DNA of 64,000 nucleotides, from positions 1 through 64,000 of IMG/VR virus record IMGVR_UViG_3300003332_000015. One strand, written 5' to 3'. The position numbers were made by a program, and so were the translations under genes. Each line of letters opens with the position of its first letter. Position 1 is the first letter of the stretch. Shown here piece by piece: positions 17,989 to 27,454 of this stretch. The stretch comes from a virus. The notes beneath the pieces are model-generated. The model did no database searches. It was not told the origin of the DNA and worked only from the letters and a program-made list of their open reading frames with translations.

Positions 17989-18000
17989 ACTATATTAGTG
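17989..18000 (-). promoter_or_regulatory. Degenerate late-promoter motif
   Basis: Minus-strand CACTAATATAGT, followed by AAGAGG and the start of the propeller fibre at 17971. Confidence 0.45.
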
Positions 18001-18007
18001 TATTTTA

Positions 18008-20389
18008 TTATTGCTCAACAAAAAATTGAAATCCTGTATGATTTATTACAGAGTCATATTCAGCTTTTGGTATGTTTGCATATAATAATACTTTACCTTC
18101 ATCATTAAGTATACCAACTTCTGTTATTTCTAAATTATTTAATAATTTATATTCAACAGTAACATCAAAATCTAATGTTGGGGTTGATTCATTCTTATAA
18201 TCATACACCAAATAAATTTCAGCAGGATCAACTTCTGTTGGATTAACAAAAGTTACATTTACTTCACCAGTAGCATATACTATTGTTCCTGAAGTAATTG
18301 TAGGAGCATGAATAAAGTTACCTGCACCATCATCAGTTATACTATATGATGTACCACTAACTATATAATGAAGTGTTGCTGAAGAAGGTACAATATTTGT
18401 AAAATCAGTTGAATGTGATATTAAAGATGTGCTTCCTGTATAAATTAATTCTTTATTAATTGAGTGTACTCTAAAAGTTATTAGTTCAAATATACCTGTT
18501 TCAAAATCAATAGTTCCAGTAGCCGCATCTCCCCATATTTGTCCTTTCTCATTTGCTTTAGCAGTATAATAATTAGGAAAAGAATAATATGAAAACTCTA
18601 AATACCCTGGTGATAAATTAGGAAACTCTAATGTTTCGTTTATAGTAATAGTTACATCATCACCTACAAAAACTGTTTCATCATTAATAGTATTTGCTGG
18701 TATAGTACCAACAGCCACATTATAATTACCATCTGTTGATAATTGATTATCAGAAATTTCTTTTCTATATATTTCATTAGATAAATAGTTTAATGTACCT
18801 AACTTTCTACTAAATAATTCTAGTCTATCAGCGGCTAATAATACTTTTGAATAAATTCTAAATTCATCTATTTTACCAACGAAGAAATTACTTGCATCAG
18901 CTGAACCAATATATAAATCATCAGTTGTTGTAAAAGTTCCTATACCAGATACATCAACACTGTCTTGTTCAACTGAATCTACAAAAAGCTTCAATGTAGC
19001 ACCTTGAGTAAAAGAAACGGATAACATGAACTCACCAGCTTCGAACGTTGCTAGTGCCATTGTATAACTTGCTGTAGCTGAACCTGATCCACCTGTTACA
19101 GTTACATCGATAGAAGTATTTGATGTATTATAAAAAACATTTATATACCCATTAATATAAGCCATTGAAGGATCTGTAACAATTTGAGTTCCTGGTGTTA
19201 TCCAAAAATTCCATTCACGATCATCATCATCAAGTGTCATACCTGCTACTAGTGCCTCAGTATCTGTTCCATTCCAACCAATAGTTTTACCTGATACTCC
19301 ATCTTCAATAGTAAAAGTTCCTAACATATTTGCTTCAAAATTTCCATAGTTATCATTAAAAGTAGTAGTGTTTATATCCTCAAAGGATACATGAAAATCA
19401 ACATCAGTCATTAATGCTTGATTGTCTATATTGAAAAAACTTTTTGTTCCTGTACCAACTACAATATATTTAAATAGACTGCTTAATATTGTTATTAAAG
19501 GAGGATCTTCTATAGGAGTTGCATTGTCAATAAATCTATAATTATCTGTTACTGAAGCATATGTTTTTAATAAAGGAATTGTATATTGTTCAGCAACTGT
19601 TCCTTGTGCTATATTTTCTGCAACACTATACTGATTAGCAAATCCTTGATTACCCATTGGTAATGATAAGTTGATTCCTATATGTGGTATGTTAGTAACT
19701 TTTCTACCGTACTCAACTCCCGCTGATAAGTAAGCTAAATAGTCAGCAGTTATTAAAACATCTTCAAGGGCTCCGTTTTGTAGTAGGTTACCTATTTGAT
19801 ATTCAATAGCTAAATGTTGAGTTGGTTTAATAACTATGTCTTGATCTAAATACCAAACTTTATCTGAATCTAAATATAAAAGAGGGTCAGCATCTAATGC
19901 CGCTGAAAAGTCTTGATATTCATTATAGTGTAATATTGAAGTAAGTCCTGTAAAAGGAGTTGCAATATCATGAGTTGATAAATTTAGAAAAGTTGCTGTA
20001 TGATCAATAGCTCTTGCAAGTGTTAATGAGTCTTGAAATAAAATATATGTTTCACCATCTTTAGGAACTAATTTAAATAGATAATTGTAAAAAGTATATG
20101 TTGCTTTACTCTTAATCTTAAAAACAATTGAATCAACTTCTTGTCTTATATAATCTATATCTTCTTTAAGAATTAAGTTTGGTGAATACCCAAGAGATTT
20201 AGATAAATCAATTAACTCATTTATATCTGTATACTGATCAGTTTGAAATAATCTTTTTTTAAGTTCTATTTGAACTTTAACTAATTCTAATTCATCTGAT
20301 ACAGCATCTAAAAAATCTTCCCATAGTGGTTGGTTCTTAACCATATTAGGTGTGAAATTTTTAAGATCTATTGTAGCTGTTGTTGCCAT
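18008..20389 (-). CDS. Baseplate wedge protein (gp7 / tail protein I-like) with LamG domain, 793 aa
   Basis: The N-terminus is helical (MATTATIDLKNFTPNMV; LWEDFLDAVSDELELV), as in baseplate wedge proteins that follow gp6. Residues ~330-520 form a LamG/concanavalin-like domain (FHVSFEDINTTTFNDNYG; GKIDEFRIYSKVLLAADRLE). Near residue 690 comes a small beta domain with DDGAGNFIHA and IVYATGEVNVTF, similar to segments in the gp6-like and capsid proteins of this phage. Gene order (gp25, gp6, then this gene, then fibres) supports a wedge component linking to fibres. Confidence 0.75.
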   Translation of the reverse strand: MATTATIDLKNFTPNMVKNQPLWEDFLDAVSDELELVKVQIELKKRLFQTDQYTDINELIDLSKSLGYSPNLILKEDIDYIRQEVDSIVFKIKSKATYTFYNYLFKLVPKDGETYILFQDSLTLARAIDHTATFLNLSTHDIATPFTGLTSILHYNEYQDFSAALDADPLLYLDSDKVWYLDQDIVIKPTQHLAIEYQIGNLLQNGALEDVLITADYLAYLSAGVEYGRKVTNIPHIGINLSLPMGNQGFANQYSVAENIAQGTVAEQYTIPLLKTYASVTDNYRFIDNATPIEDPPLITILSSLFKYIVVGTGTKSFFNIDNQALMTDVDFHVSFEDINTTTFNDNYGNFEANMLGTFTIEDGVSGKTIGWNGTDTEALVAGMTLDDDDREWNFWITPGTQIVTDPSMAYINGYINVFYNTSNTSIDVTVTGGSGSATASYTMALATFEAGEFMLSVSFTQGATLKLFVDSVEQDSVDVSGIGTFTTTDDLYIGSADASNFFVGKIDEFRIYSKVLLAADRLELFSRKLGTLNYLSNEIYRKEISDNQLSTDGNYNVAVGTIPANTINDETVFVGDDVTITINETLEFPNLSPGYLEFSYYSFPNYYTAKANEKGQIWGDAATGTIDFETGIFELITFRVHSINKELIYTGSTSLISHSTDFTNIVPSSATLHYIVSGTSYSITDDGAGNFIHAPTITSGTIVYATGEVNVTFVNPTEVDPAEIYLVYDYKNESTPTLDFDVTVEYKLLNNLEITEVGILNDEGKVLLYANIPKAEYDSVINHTGFQFFVEQ

Positions 20390-20401
20390 TTATGGTTTCC
20401 T

Positions 20402-22120
20402 TTACTGTACTATATATTCAGTAGTTACATCTGTTATTTCTTCTACTCTGAATATTTGATTTCTTGTTTTTAGTTCAATATTAATTTCATCATTTTTATA
20501 ATAAGTCTTAACAGTATAATCACTAAATGTACCTGATATACCACTTACTATAACAAGAACTCCTTCGCCAGTTACATAGTTAATTGAAGAACCAGTTAGG
20601 TCATATCCTGCTTCAGCTGTAAAGCCTCCAAGACCATCGTCAACTCCAATTTTTACATATCCTAAAGCTAATTCTTGTATATAAATTGAAATAGATTCTT
20701 TTTCAATATCATAAATATCTAAATTTATATCCCCTAAGTAAGTATCACTTAAAGTTGAATAACTTATTAAATCTAAATATGAAGTATGATATTCAATACC
20801 ATCAATGGATTTAATATAACCTTTCCATTCTACTTCATACATTGGTTGTTTAAAATCCATATTGTCTAAACTATATCTTTCTGTAACTCCATCAATAATA
20901 GCTGTTTTAACTATTGATAAAATTTTTGTAGGATCTTTGATAAATGCTTGTACATGAAAAGCTAAGTAAATAAAATCTGTATCAATAAAACTTACTATAT
21001 CTGTAGGAGGTTTATCTTCTTTAATACTTGTTATTACTTCTGTTTTTTGTGTGTTATCTAGTTGTTCCCCTAAAGGAGTGAAAGCAGATACACGAACGAA
21101 ATTTTCTTCTGTTGGTATGTATGTCCATAAGTCAACATTATTATCTAAGTTATATTCGTATGCACCCCAAACAGTTGCTTTTAATATATAAGGACTTTCA
21201 GCTAATTTAACTCTATAATCTTTTTTAGCAACCGCTTTATCCCCTGCTTGAAAAGTATCAACACCATTTGTTCTGATATCTTCTAAATCTTCTTCTTCTT
21301 TTCCACCTTCAATGTTAGAAGTGTTTGTACAATAAATATCTATTTGAGCTGCATCTATATCATATATAGTTGAATCAACTGTAGTTACTATATTTATACC
21401 TAAAACATTTCCAGTTACACCTAATGTTTCAATATACTTAAAAGCAACAGAATCTCCTGACTGTAATTTAGTACCAAAAATATCATTACCAAAAGTAATA
21501 TCTATACCGTCAAAATTTAATTTATTTTTTAAAGTATAAACAGTATCAGTTGAAGCAGCTGCATTTAAGTCATCAACTTCAGTCCATAAAGCTCCATTAA
21601 CCCATACTTCATAATATACGTTTTCTATAATACTATTTGTAATTGAGATCTCTTCGTATATGTCACCATTAGCAACATAATTAAAAGTTTTTGGTTCACC
21701 TTGAACTACTGGTAAATCTATATAATCATCTGTTATTGTAATGTTCGTAGTTATTGTTGAAGTAAACTTTTTAGTACCATCTGAAAATATAGTCCATTTT
21801 GGGAAAGGAACTATTTTAACAGGAGGGGCATCAAAAGTAGGAGAAGTACTTACTCTTACATAACCAAGTCCTCCTAGTTTCCTATGAGCTGAATACTGCA
21901 TAAATTGTGATTGTGAAACTAAAGAACTTTTTTCAGTTGCTAAGTCCCATCTTGTATTACGTGTTAAGAATTCATCATAAGCTGCTAGTTCAGCTATTGC
22001 TTCTGAAACTGAATCTAATAATCTACTATTTGTACTGAAGAATAATACATCAGCCCATGAGGCTTTTGCTCTAAGCCCTGATATTAATCTACCTTTTACT
22101 GAATCAAAATCGAATTGCAT
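20402..22120 (-). CDS. 6: Baseplate wedge protein (gp6 / baseplate J-like), 572 aa
   Basis: The N-terminal ~100 residues (FDFDSVKGRLISGLRAKASW; SRLLDSVSEAIAELAAYDEF) match the layout of T4 gp6 and baseplate J-family proteins. The centre contains the segment VKKDYRVKLAESPYILKATV-like (AVAKKDYRVKLAESPYILKA), a hallmark of this family. A C-terminal beta domain has GVDDGLGGFTAE and SINYVTGEGVLVI. It starts 4 bases after the gp25-like stop. Gp6 forms the wedge ring around the central hub. Confidence 0.8.
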   Translation of the reverse strand: MQFDFDSVKGRLISGLRAKASWADVLFFSTNSRLLDSVSEAIAELAAYDEFLTRNTRWDLATEKSSLVSQSQFMQYSAHRKLGGLGYVRVSTSPTFDAPPVKIVPFPKWTIFSDGTKKFTSTITTNITITDDYIDLPVVQGEPKTFNYVANGDIYEEISITNSIIENVYYEVWVNGALWTEVDDLNAAASTDTVYTLKNKLNFDGIDITFGNDIFGTKLQSGDSVAFKYIETLGVTGNVLGINIVTTVDSTIYDIDAAQIDIYCTNTSNIEGGKEEEDLEDIRTNGVDTFQAGDKAVAKKDYRVKLAESPYILKATVWGAYEYNLDNNVDLWTYIPTEENFVRVSAFTPLGEQLDNTQKTEVITSIKEDKPPTDIVSFIDTDFIYLAFHVQAFIKDPTKILSIVKTAIIDGVTERYSLDNMDFKQPMYEVEWKGYIKSIDGIEYHTSYLDLISYSTLSDTYLGDINLDIYDIEKESISIYIQELALGYVKIGVDDGLGGFTAEAGYDLTGSSINYVTGEGVLVIVSGISGTFSDYTVKTYYKNDEINIELKTRNQIFRVEEITDVTTEYIVQ

Positions 22121-22124
22121 ATTA

Positions 22125-22519
22125 TTACACCTTTGCCTTTATCTTTTCTTCTACAACTACATGAGTTTTTAAATCTACAGAGTAAACCTCTAAATAAATA
22201 TACCAATATTTACCTTCGTAATTTGGTTCTACCTCTAGTTTTTCAATTGCTAAAAATGGTTGGTAGTCTTGGTATAGTCCATCTCTAATTGCCATTTTTA
22301 AACTGTCTGAACTTAGAGTATTCATTGGCTTTGCAAGTAAGGGAGTTAAGTAACCACCTCTATTTGGTGACCTTACTAAGTCTGCTTTAAAAGAAGCTAA
22401 CCAATGTTTCAAAGATTGATTAAGTGCTTCTTCACCCCATACTTGTTTTATAGCACCATCTTCTTGTATAGTACCTAAGTAGTCATGATAACGTATTTTT
22501 CTATTTTTTTTAATCCCAT
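22125..22519 (-). CDS. 25: Baseplate wedge protein gp25-like, start region needs a frameshift
   Basis: The family match is clear: LKHWLASFKADLVRSPNRGG then YLTPLLAKPMN corresponds to the gp25/GPW core. The TTG at 22412 gives only 95 residues. The frame is open upstream to about 22525 and encodes expected N-terminal sequence (NRKIRYHDYLGTIQED, IKQVWGEEALNQS), giving about 131 residues against 132 in T4. No ATG, GTG or TTG exists in that frame. The ATG at 22519 is one frame off, and the frames meet at a run of eight A residues, so a -1 slip or a ninth A would join them. Gp25 belongs to the wedge and initiates sheath assembly. Confidence 0.75.
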
Positions 22520-22522
22520 TAT

Positions 22523-22535
22523 ATTATATTAGTAA
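22523..22535 (-). promoter_or_regulatory. Late-promoter motif abutting gp25 start
   Basis: Exact TTACTAATATAAT on the minus strand, only 3 bases before the ATG at 22519, too close for a normal leader with a ribosome binding site. Confidence 0.6.
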
Positions 22536-22541
22536 AAAAAA

Positions 22542-22904
22542 TTACTCTCCTAAAACTTTAGTTTGTCCAGCATTTGTTATTGTTACTTTAACAGTTAGTG
22601 AACAAGCCCCTCCTCCACTTAATACACCAGGAATTAATGGGATTGTTACTTCGTCATCTACTCGTAAAGGAGTATTTCCTTCAACTCTATTTTTTAAAGA
22701 TGTTGCTGGCATATAACCAACACCAGCTGAGGTTGTTGTACAGGTACCATCACTTGCTCCTATAGGTACAGTAACTTGTGTATTATTTTTATAAATAAAC
22801 TGTCCTCCTGCTTTAACTTTTGTAGACGGCGTTTCAGTGAAAGAAGCTGACCCCGCTACATCTAAACTCAAAGTACACCCTTCTACAGCAACCTCTTTAC
22901 CCAT
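22542..22904 (-). CDS. PAAR-like spike tip candidate, 120 aa
   Basis: A small Gly/Thr/Val-rich protein (MGKEVAVEGCTLSLDVAGS; STKVKAGGQFIYKNNTQV) with short strands and turns and three Cys (in EGCTLS, DGTCTT and GGACSL). It immediately follows the spike gene (start and stop overlap), where T4 gp5.4 and other PAAR proteins are encoded. PAAR proteins cap the spike and bind a metal; the typical Pro-Ala-Ala-Arg motif is not seen, so the call rests on size, composition and position. Confidence 0.55.
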   Translation of the reverse strand: MGKEVAVEGCTLSLDVAGSASFTETPSTKVKAGGQFIYKNNTQVTVPIGASDGTCTTTSAGVGYMPATSLKNRVEGNTPLRVDDEVTIPLIPGVLSGGGACSLTVKVTITNAGQTKVLGE

Positions 22905-23491
22905 TACTGTAATACCTCAAAATTTCCACCATTTATAGTAACACTTGTTGTACCCATAGTTATATCATTTCCATTTTTATCTTTTAATTTAGTACCCGAA
23001 CTATCTATAGTTATTTTATTACCAGAAGACTCAGATAAATATACATAACCATTACTGTCTATTATGTAGTAAGTACCTGAATTATGAATAAAACCATTAT
23101 CTCCTGTTTGCCTATTATAAAAAGATATTGATCCATCATTCAATAATGTGAAATCAACATTTGGATATTCTGTATCAGTCATTTCACTTACTGTATCGAG
23201 TTTAGTTTTTATTGCATCATAGTCAAACAATCCTTCAATCATTATTCCATGTACATAATAAAAAGTACGAAATTTATCGTCTGTTAATATAAGTATTTTA
23301 CTGCCCACTGTAGGTGGATGAAAGTCATATTCTTTATCTGTCATACCTGTTGTTATAAAAGGTTTTGCCCATGGTAATAAGTCTTCACTCATGTCATTAA
23401 ATTCAGGTAAAATTTTAATTTTAATTTTACCCTTTTTATCAGGATCATTTATATCTATTACTTCAGCATAGTGTCTATTTAATTTTATCAT
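22904..23491 (-). CDS. Baseplate spike protein (gp5 OB-fold / gpV-like), 195 aa
   Basis: Residues 1-90 match the OB-fold of contractile-tail spikes: AEVIDINDPDKKGKIKIKI, LPWAKPFITTG, PPTVGSKILIL and FYYVHGIMIEG. Residues ~115-195 form a short beta-helix-like tail (GTYYIIDSNGYVYLSESSGN, TIDSSGTKLKDKNGNDITMG). It lacks the lysozyme domain of T4 gp5, so any cell-wall-cutting activity must be elsewhere. It starts 14 bases after the hub gene, and the next gene is the presumed tip. Confidence 0.85.
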   Translation of the reverse strand: MIKLNRHYAEVIDINDPDKKGKIKIKILPEFNDMSEDLLPWAKPFITTGMTDKEYDFHPPTVGSKILILTDDKFRTFYYVHGIMIEGLFDYDAIKTKLDTVSEMTDTEYPNVDFTLLNDGSISFYNRQTGDNGFIHNSGTYYIIDSNGYVYLSESSGNKITIDSSGTKLKDKNGNDITMGTTSVTINGGNFEVLQ

Positions 23492-23504
23492 ATTATTTTC
23501 CTTA

Positions 23505-24701
23505 TTATAAAAGTTTAGGAGTTAATAAATAACTAGAAGGGACTTGAATATATTTTCTTCCTAAAACTAATTTACTATAAGCTCTATTACCTTGTCCTTC
23601 CCATATATGTTCACACTCAATAATTATATATTTACCTGAAAAGTTTTTAGATAACTGTTCACCTTCCTGTTGAACAGTATATACATTAAGCTGTACAGTT
23701 TTACCAGCATGATATTTTGGATTCATTGGTTGCAGTATTAAAAAAGTATCTATAAACTGCCCTTCTCTTTGTTCATGAGTATGAAACCCTTGTGTATTTT
23801 CACTATCCTTTGTTTCATCGTGTGGCATTGGTTCATAAGAAAAATTAAAATCAGTTATATTATCTTGATACTCATTTATAATGGGAGTACTTAAATTCGA
23901 CTTAGGAGGGTAATCAATTAAAGCGTCTTTATCTTCTACTAAATCTCCAGTAGAAATATCAATTGAGAATAATTTTCTATTTTGTAATTTCCAAAAATGT
24001 TTATAATTAGTTTTCCATTTCTTTATTTGAGTAGTATAATTACTTACATCAACTTCTGTTTCTAAATTACCAGGTACTACTTTATACTCGATAGTTTCAA
24101 CTACTCCTTCATCTAACATAGATTGTAAATTTCTAAAATGAAAAATATTATCAGTTGTTACATAAGCATAAAAAGGAGTATTGTTTGCATTGACTGAAAA
24201 AGCAAATGGTAATAGTCCTTCCTGTATAAACTTTGCATCGGTAATTAAAGGTTGATACCATATATCTTCGTTACCTGTATCATTAATATCTAAAGAGTTA
24301 AATGAATACTTTCCTAATAACTTTTTAATTGCTTTTGATATACGGTCTTTGTGTGCTTCACTTCTAATACTTTGTTGGTTAAACCATTCATGATTCATAA
24401 ATAAGTCTATATTACCACTTATATATCCTGGTAATTCAGGAGAGTCCATGTAGTCATACAATACTCTATAAGTAGACTCATTTATAGTTTTTTCATCTCC
24501 AAAACTTATTTTCCATTTTGATCCAATAGTAGTTTGTAAATATTCTTGCATTAAACCAGTACCATCATGTAAAGTCATATTAGCTGTTGCATACAATTTG
24601 TTAATATTATCAATAATAGAAAAAGAATAGTCCTGTGGATCTATTTCAAGTAGTTTATTATTGATTGTTATGTTTGCTATGTGTATATCATTTAATCTCA
24701 T
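23505..24701 (-). CDS. Baseplate hub protein (gp27/gpD-like), 398 aa
   Basis: Size, position just before the OB-fold spike, and the opening RLNDIHIANITINNKLLEID fit a gp27/gpD-type hub that forms the trimeric platform between tube and spike. Features include YATANMTLHDGTGLMQEYL (first hub barrel), a central helical region (KDRISKAIKKLLGKYSF) and a C-terminal beta portion (GKYIIIECEHIWEGQGN then YSKLVLGRKYI) typical of this fold. No catalytic residues are expected. Confidence 0.75.
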   Translation of the reverse strand: MRLNDIHIANITINNKLLEIDPQDYSFSIIDNINKLYATANMTLHDGTGLMQEYLQTTIGSKWKISFGDEKTINESTYRVLYDYMDSPELPGYISGNIDLFMNHEWFNQQSIRSEAHKDRISKAIKKLLGKYSFNSLDINDTGNEDIWYQPLITDAKFIQEGLLPFAFSVNANNTPFYAYVTTDNIFHFRNLQSMLDEGVVETIEYKVVPGNLETEVDVSNYTTQIKKWKTNYKHFWKLQNRKLFSIDISTGDLVEDKDALIDYPPKSNLSTPIINEYQDNITDFNFSYEPMPHDETKDSENTQGFHTHEQREGQFIDTFLILQPMNPKYHAGKTVQLNVYTVQQEGEQLSKNFSGKYIIIECEHIWEGQGNRAYSKLVLGRKYIQVPSSYLLTPKLL

Positions 24702-24704
24702 ATA

Positions 24705-25016
24705 TTATACTCTATATTTATAATAAAAATTTTCTAAATCAGAACTACTAGGTAATGATAATTCCTCACCAGGAACTTTATTTTGTATAAGACCAATACT
24801 ATTTAACCATAGTATAAAATCATCAAATTCAGATATACCATATCTTTTATTCATCATAACATCAATTCTTAAAATGTCAGGTGTTTGCAAGGAGTATATA
24901 TCTGAACTATCAGTATGAGTAAACTTTTGGATAGGTATAGTAAATATATCTTTATAAGTTTCACCTTTATCTGTTTTAAATACTGTATCTTGTGCTAAAT
25001 CATAACGTGATCTCAT
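24705..25016 (-). CDS. Small baseplate protein (possibly gp53-like), 103 aa
   Basis: MRSRYDLAQDTVFKTDKGET is followed by a segment on placing the tail axis (TPDILRIDVMMNKRYGISEF, ILWLNSIGLIQNKV) and a conserved-looking end (LPSSSDLENFYYKYRV). Short wedge proteins of the gp53/LysM-like type have this P-D-x-L-x-I plus W-x-x-N layout. It is packed between the hub and tube-initiator candidates with 0-3 base gaps. The family match is tentative. Confidence 0.55.
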   Translation of the reverse strand: MRSRYDLAQDTVFKTDKGETYKDIFTIPIQKFTHTDSSDIYSLQTPDILRIDVMMNKRYGISEFDDFILWLNSIGLIQNKVPGEELSLPSSSDLENFYYKYRV

Positions 25017-25688
25017 TTATACTCCTCCTACTCTTGGTTGAGGTGGTCCATTAAATGTTGTTGATAAAATATTCTTTGTTGCTGTATAAACTGAAATAAC
25101 ATCTAAAGAAATTTTACCCCATATAGGATAATCGTTTTCGTCTGTCTCACTACTAAATGTTGGTTCAGCTTTTTTAACTATTGCATTACGAATATTTATT
25201 ATATTCCCTATTTCTACACCAATTATTTGTGTAGTTGCTTTATCACTTTTATCTCCAAAAGCTGCTAATACACTTGGACCAGGTGCTACTAAGTTACCAG
25301 CCTTTCCTTCACTAGGAAGTGGTAATTTAGACAATTCTATCATAGGTAAATATACCTGTTCATAAGCATCAGGATTAGTCTTATCAATGTAAAATCCTAT
25401 TGTTATAGAACTAACTGATAAAGGATCTGTTCCTGTCCATACTTGCATACCAAGTTGTTTAAACTGTCCTGAAAAACCAACTCCAGTAACATCTCTTGAT
25501 ACTGCACCAAGTACATCTATAATTTTACTATTTCCTCCACCTAAGAAAGGTTCAAAACTAGAGGATAAAGAAAGTGTTATATCCGACTCTATAATTAATT
25601 GTTGTTCCGGTAGTATTTGTGTTCCACCTACAGAAATTCTAATTTCTTTACCTTTAGGTATTTTCATTCCTTGTGTACCAAATGCCAT
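25017..25688 (-). CDS. Baseplate/tube-initiator protein candidate, 223 aa
   Basis: A beta-rich protein (IPKGKEIRISVGGTQILPEQ; SDITLSLSSSFEPFLGG) coded directly after the tape measure (stop and start overlap) and before the baseplate genes. T4 gp48 and gp54, which cap the baseplate and start tube polymerisation, occupy this place. The phrase GFSGQFKQLGMQVWTGTDPL resembles tube/baseplate junction proteins, but homology cannot be settled by eye. Confidence 0.6.
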   Translation of the reverse strand: MAFGTQGMKIPKGKEIRISVGGTQILPEQQLIIESDITLSLSSSFEPFLGGGNSKIIDVLGAVSRDVTGVGFSGQFKQLGMQVWTGTDPLSVSSITIGFYIDKTNPDAYEQVYLPMIELSKLPLPSEGKAGNLVAPGPSVLAAFGDKSDKATTQIIGVEIGNIINIRNAIVKKAEPTFSSETDENDYPIWGKISLDVISVYTATKNILSTTFNGPPQPRVGGV

Positions 25689-27415
25689 TATAATACCTCT
25701 GTTGTTAAGTTGTTCATTATACTATGTGGTGTATATCTTGATACAAAATTCTGTTGTAATACAGTACCACCACCTGCTATTGTTTCTGGTTTATTTGCAA
25801 TACTGCTTAGTATGTCTTTTATACTAGTTAATAAATTTTCACTTCTAGAATCTTTAATTGAACTAACATTACCTTGTGTTGATTTATCAATAAGTCCTAT
25901 AGGGTTCTTACTAGCAAATATTGTATCATCAGGATGAGTTTCTATTATACTTCCATCAGGTCTTAATATTGCATCATTTACAGGACGTGTTAAATAACTC
26001 AATGGATTTACAGTAGGAGTACCTAAAGCTGCATTGTACCCTGAATCTGATTTAGCTTTACTTACAAAACTTTCATCAATTTCAGGTGTTTCGTATCCTG
26101 TTATCCAACCAAACATTGATCCAAATATGTCACCAATTTTATTAAAGAAATCTTTCACAGGTTGTATAAGATCATTAACAAAACCAATAGGGTCATCTAT
26201 AAAGTCAATGAACCCTTGTTTAATATCTTGAAAGATACTTGATACTTTATCTATAATATTTTTAATTAAATTAATACCAAAACCAATAGGATCGTCTATA
26301 AAAGATTTTACTCCTTCAATTACACTACTAAATATTTGAGTTACAGTATCACCAATAGAAGTGAATATAGGAGATATCTTAGACCATAAGTTTTTAGCAA
26401 AATCAGCAACAGCCCCCATTTCAGATTTAAATTGATCCCATCCTTCTTTAAAACCTTCTGCTAACATTCCTGGTAATTCTATAAACCAGTTACCAAGTGT
26501 AAAAGCGGCTTTTTTAATTCCACCCCAAAAAACATCTTTAAACCAAATACCTAATTTGTCCATTGCCTTTGCTATTTTTTCACCACCGATAAATCCAAGT
26601 ATACCGCCAATAGCTGCCCCTAAAAGACCACCTACTAAAGTACCTATTCCTGGTGCAACAAGTGTTCCAATACCAGCACCCATTAGTGCCCATTTACCCA
26701 TTCCTTTAAAGGCATTCTTCCAACCTTTTCCAGTTCCACCAAGTACTCCACCTATAACAGCAGACAACTTAGATGTACCCCATTCACCAGCCATACTATA
26801 TGCTTTGAAACCATCAATAGCCATCCATATCAAACTACCAACGATCATTCCTATTGCTCCTGCTTTCATTAACATAGGACCAAGTTTTGCTAGTCCCGCC
26901 ATCGCTCCTCCACCTAATAACATAGGTAAAAATCCTTTTAACTTATCTAAAAATCCACCTTCTTCTTGTCCTTCTAAAAGAGTGTCAGCTATGTATACTG
27001 CTTCAGGATTAGTTTTTAACATATTAGATCTAGTTGGTTTTCTTTTCTTTTTAATACCAAACATACTACCAAGTGAAGTAAACATTGTACCCATTTGGTC
27101 AAATGGTTTAGTTATAAAACTTGTATCACCTAAAAAAGTATCTTCAACAAAAGATTTAGTTTGAGATCCAAAATCTTTAACTGATTCAGAAAATTTTTTA
27201 TTACTCTTAATAGTTTCTTTATCTTCTTTAGTTTTTGGAGTTGGTTTTGTTTTACCTTCCTCTATTTTCTTAAGAGATGTCTCTTGTTTTTTATTAGATT
27301 TTTCTGACTTCTTTAGTGTACCTGTTAGAAATTGAGTCTGTTCAAATATTTCAGTAAGCACATCAACTGCATCTTTCTCTACTTTGACTGGAGTTAAAAT
27401 TGGTATATCTGACAC
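25688..27415 (-). CDS. Tail tape measure protein, 575 aa
   Basis: It is Lys/Glu-rich and helical at the N-terminus (KKSEKSNKKQETSLKKIEEG). A long Gly/Ala-rich hydrophobic region follows at ~155-280 (LMKAGAIGMIVGSLIWMAI; IGTLVAPGIGTLVGGLLGAA), then amphipathic repeats containing FIDDPIGFGINLI and FIDDPIGFVNDLI. Tape measures fill the tube lumen, set its length and pass through the host membrane; the hydrophobic block fits that. At 575 aa the protein would imply a tail shorter than or comparable to T4's. The assembly chaperone gene lies upstream, as is canonical. Confidence 0.85.
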   Translation of the reverse strand: MSDIPILTPVKVEKDAVDVLTEIFEQTQFLTGTLKKSEKSNKKQETSLKKIEEGKTKPTPKTKEDKETIKSNKKFSESVKDFGSQTKSFVEDTFLGDTSFITKPFDQMGTMFTSLGSMFGIKKKRKPTRSNMLKTNPEAVYIADTLLEGQEEGGFLDKLKGFLPMLLGGGAMAGLAKLGPMLMKAGAIGMIVGSLIWMAIDGFKAYSMAGEWGTSKLSAVIGGVLGGTGKGWKNAFKGMGKWALMGAGIGTLVAPGIGTLVGGLLGAAIGGILGFIGGEKIAKAMDKLGIWFKDVFWGGIKKAAFTLGNWFIELPGMLAEGFKEGWDQFKSEMGAVADFAKNLWSKISPIFTSIGDTVTQIFSSVIEGVKSFIDDPIGFGINLIKNIIDKVSSIFQDIKQGFIDFIDDPIGFVNDLIQPVKDFFNKIGDIFGSMFGWITGYETPEIDESFVSKAKSDSGYNAALGTPTVNPLSYLTRPVNDAILRPDGSIIETHPDDTIFASKNPIGLIDKSTQGNVSSIKDSRSENLLTSIKDILSSIANKPETIAGGGTVLQQNFVSRYTPHSIMNNLTTEVL

Positions 27416-27441
27416 ATTTTTTTCCTTATATTACTATATAT

Positions 27442-27454
27442 ATTATATTAGTAA
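27442..27454 (-). promoter_or_regulatory. Late-promoter motif in inverted repeat
   Basis: Exact TTACTAATATAAT before the tape measure gene. A 7-bp inverted repeat (27430-27436 with 27449-27455) encloses most of it and ends three bases before the AAGGA ribosome binding site. The same bases supply the last codons and stop (TTA CTA ATA TAA) of the HNH gene at 27443. Confidence 0.6.

Noticed and set aside
26556-27164. Long plus-strand ORF (202 codons) opposite the tape measure
   Set aside because: Pro/Ile-rich antisense of the Gly/Ala-rich tape measure region; no ribosome binding site, and the minus-strand gene explains the open frame.
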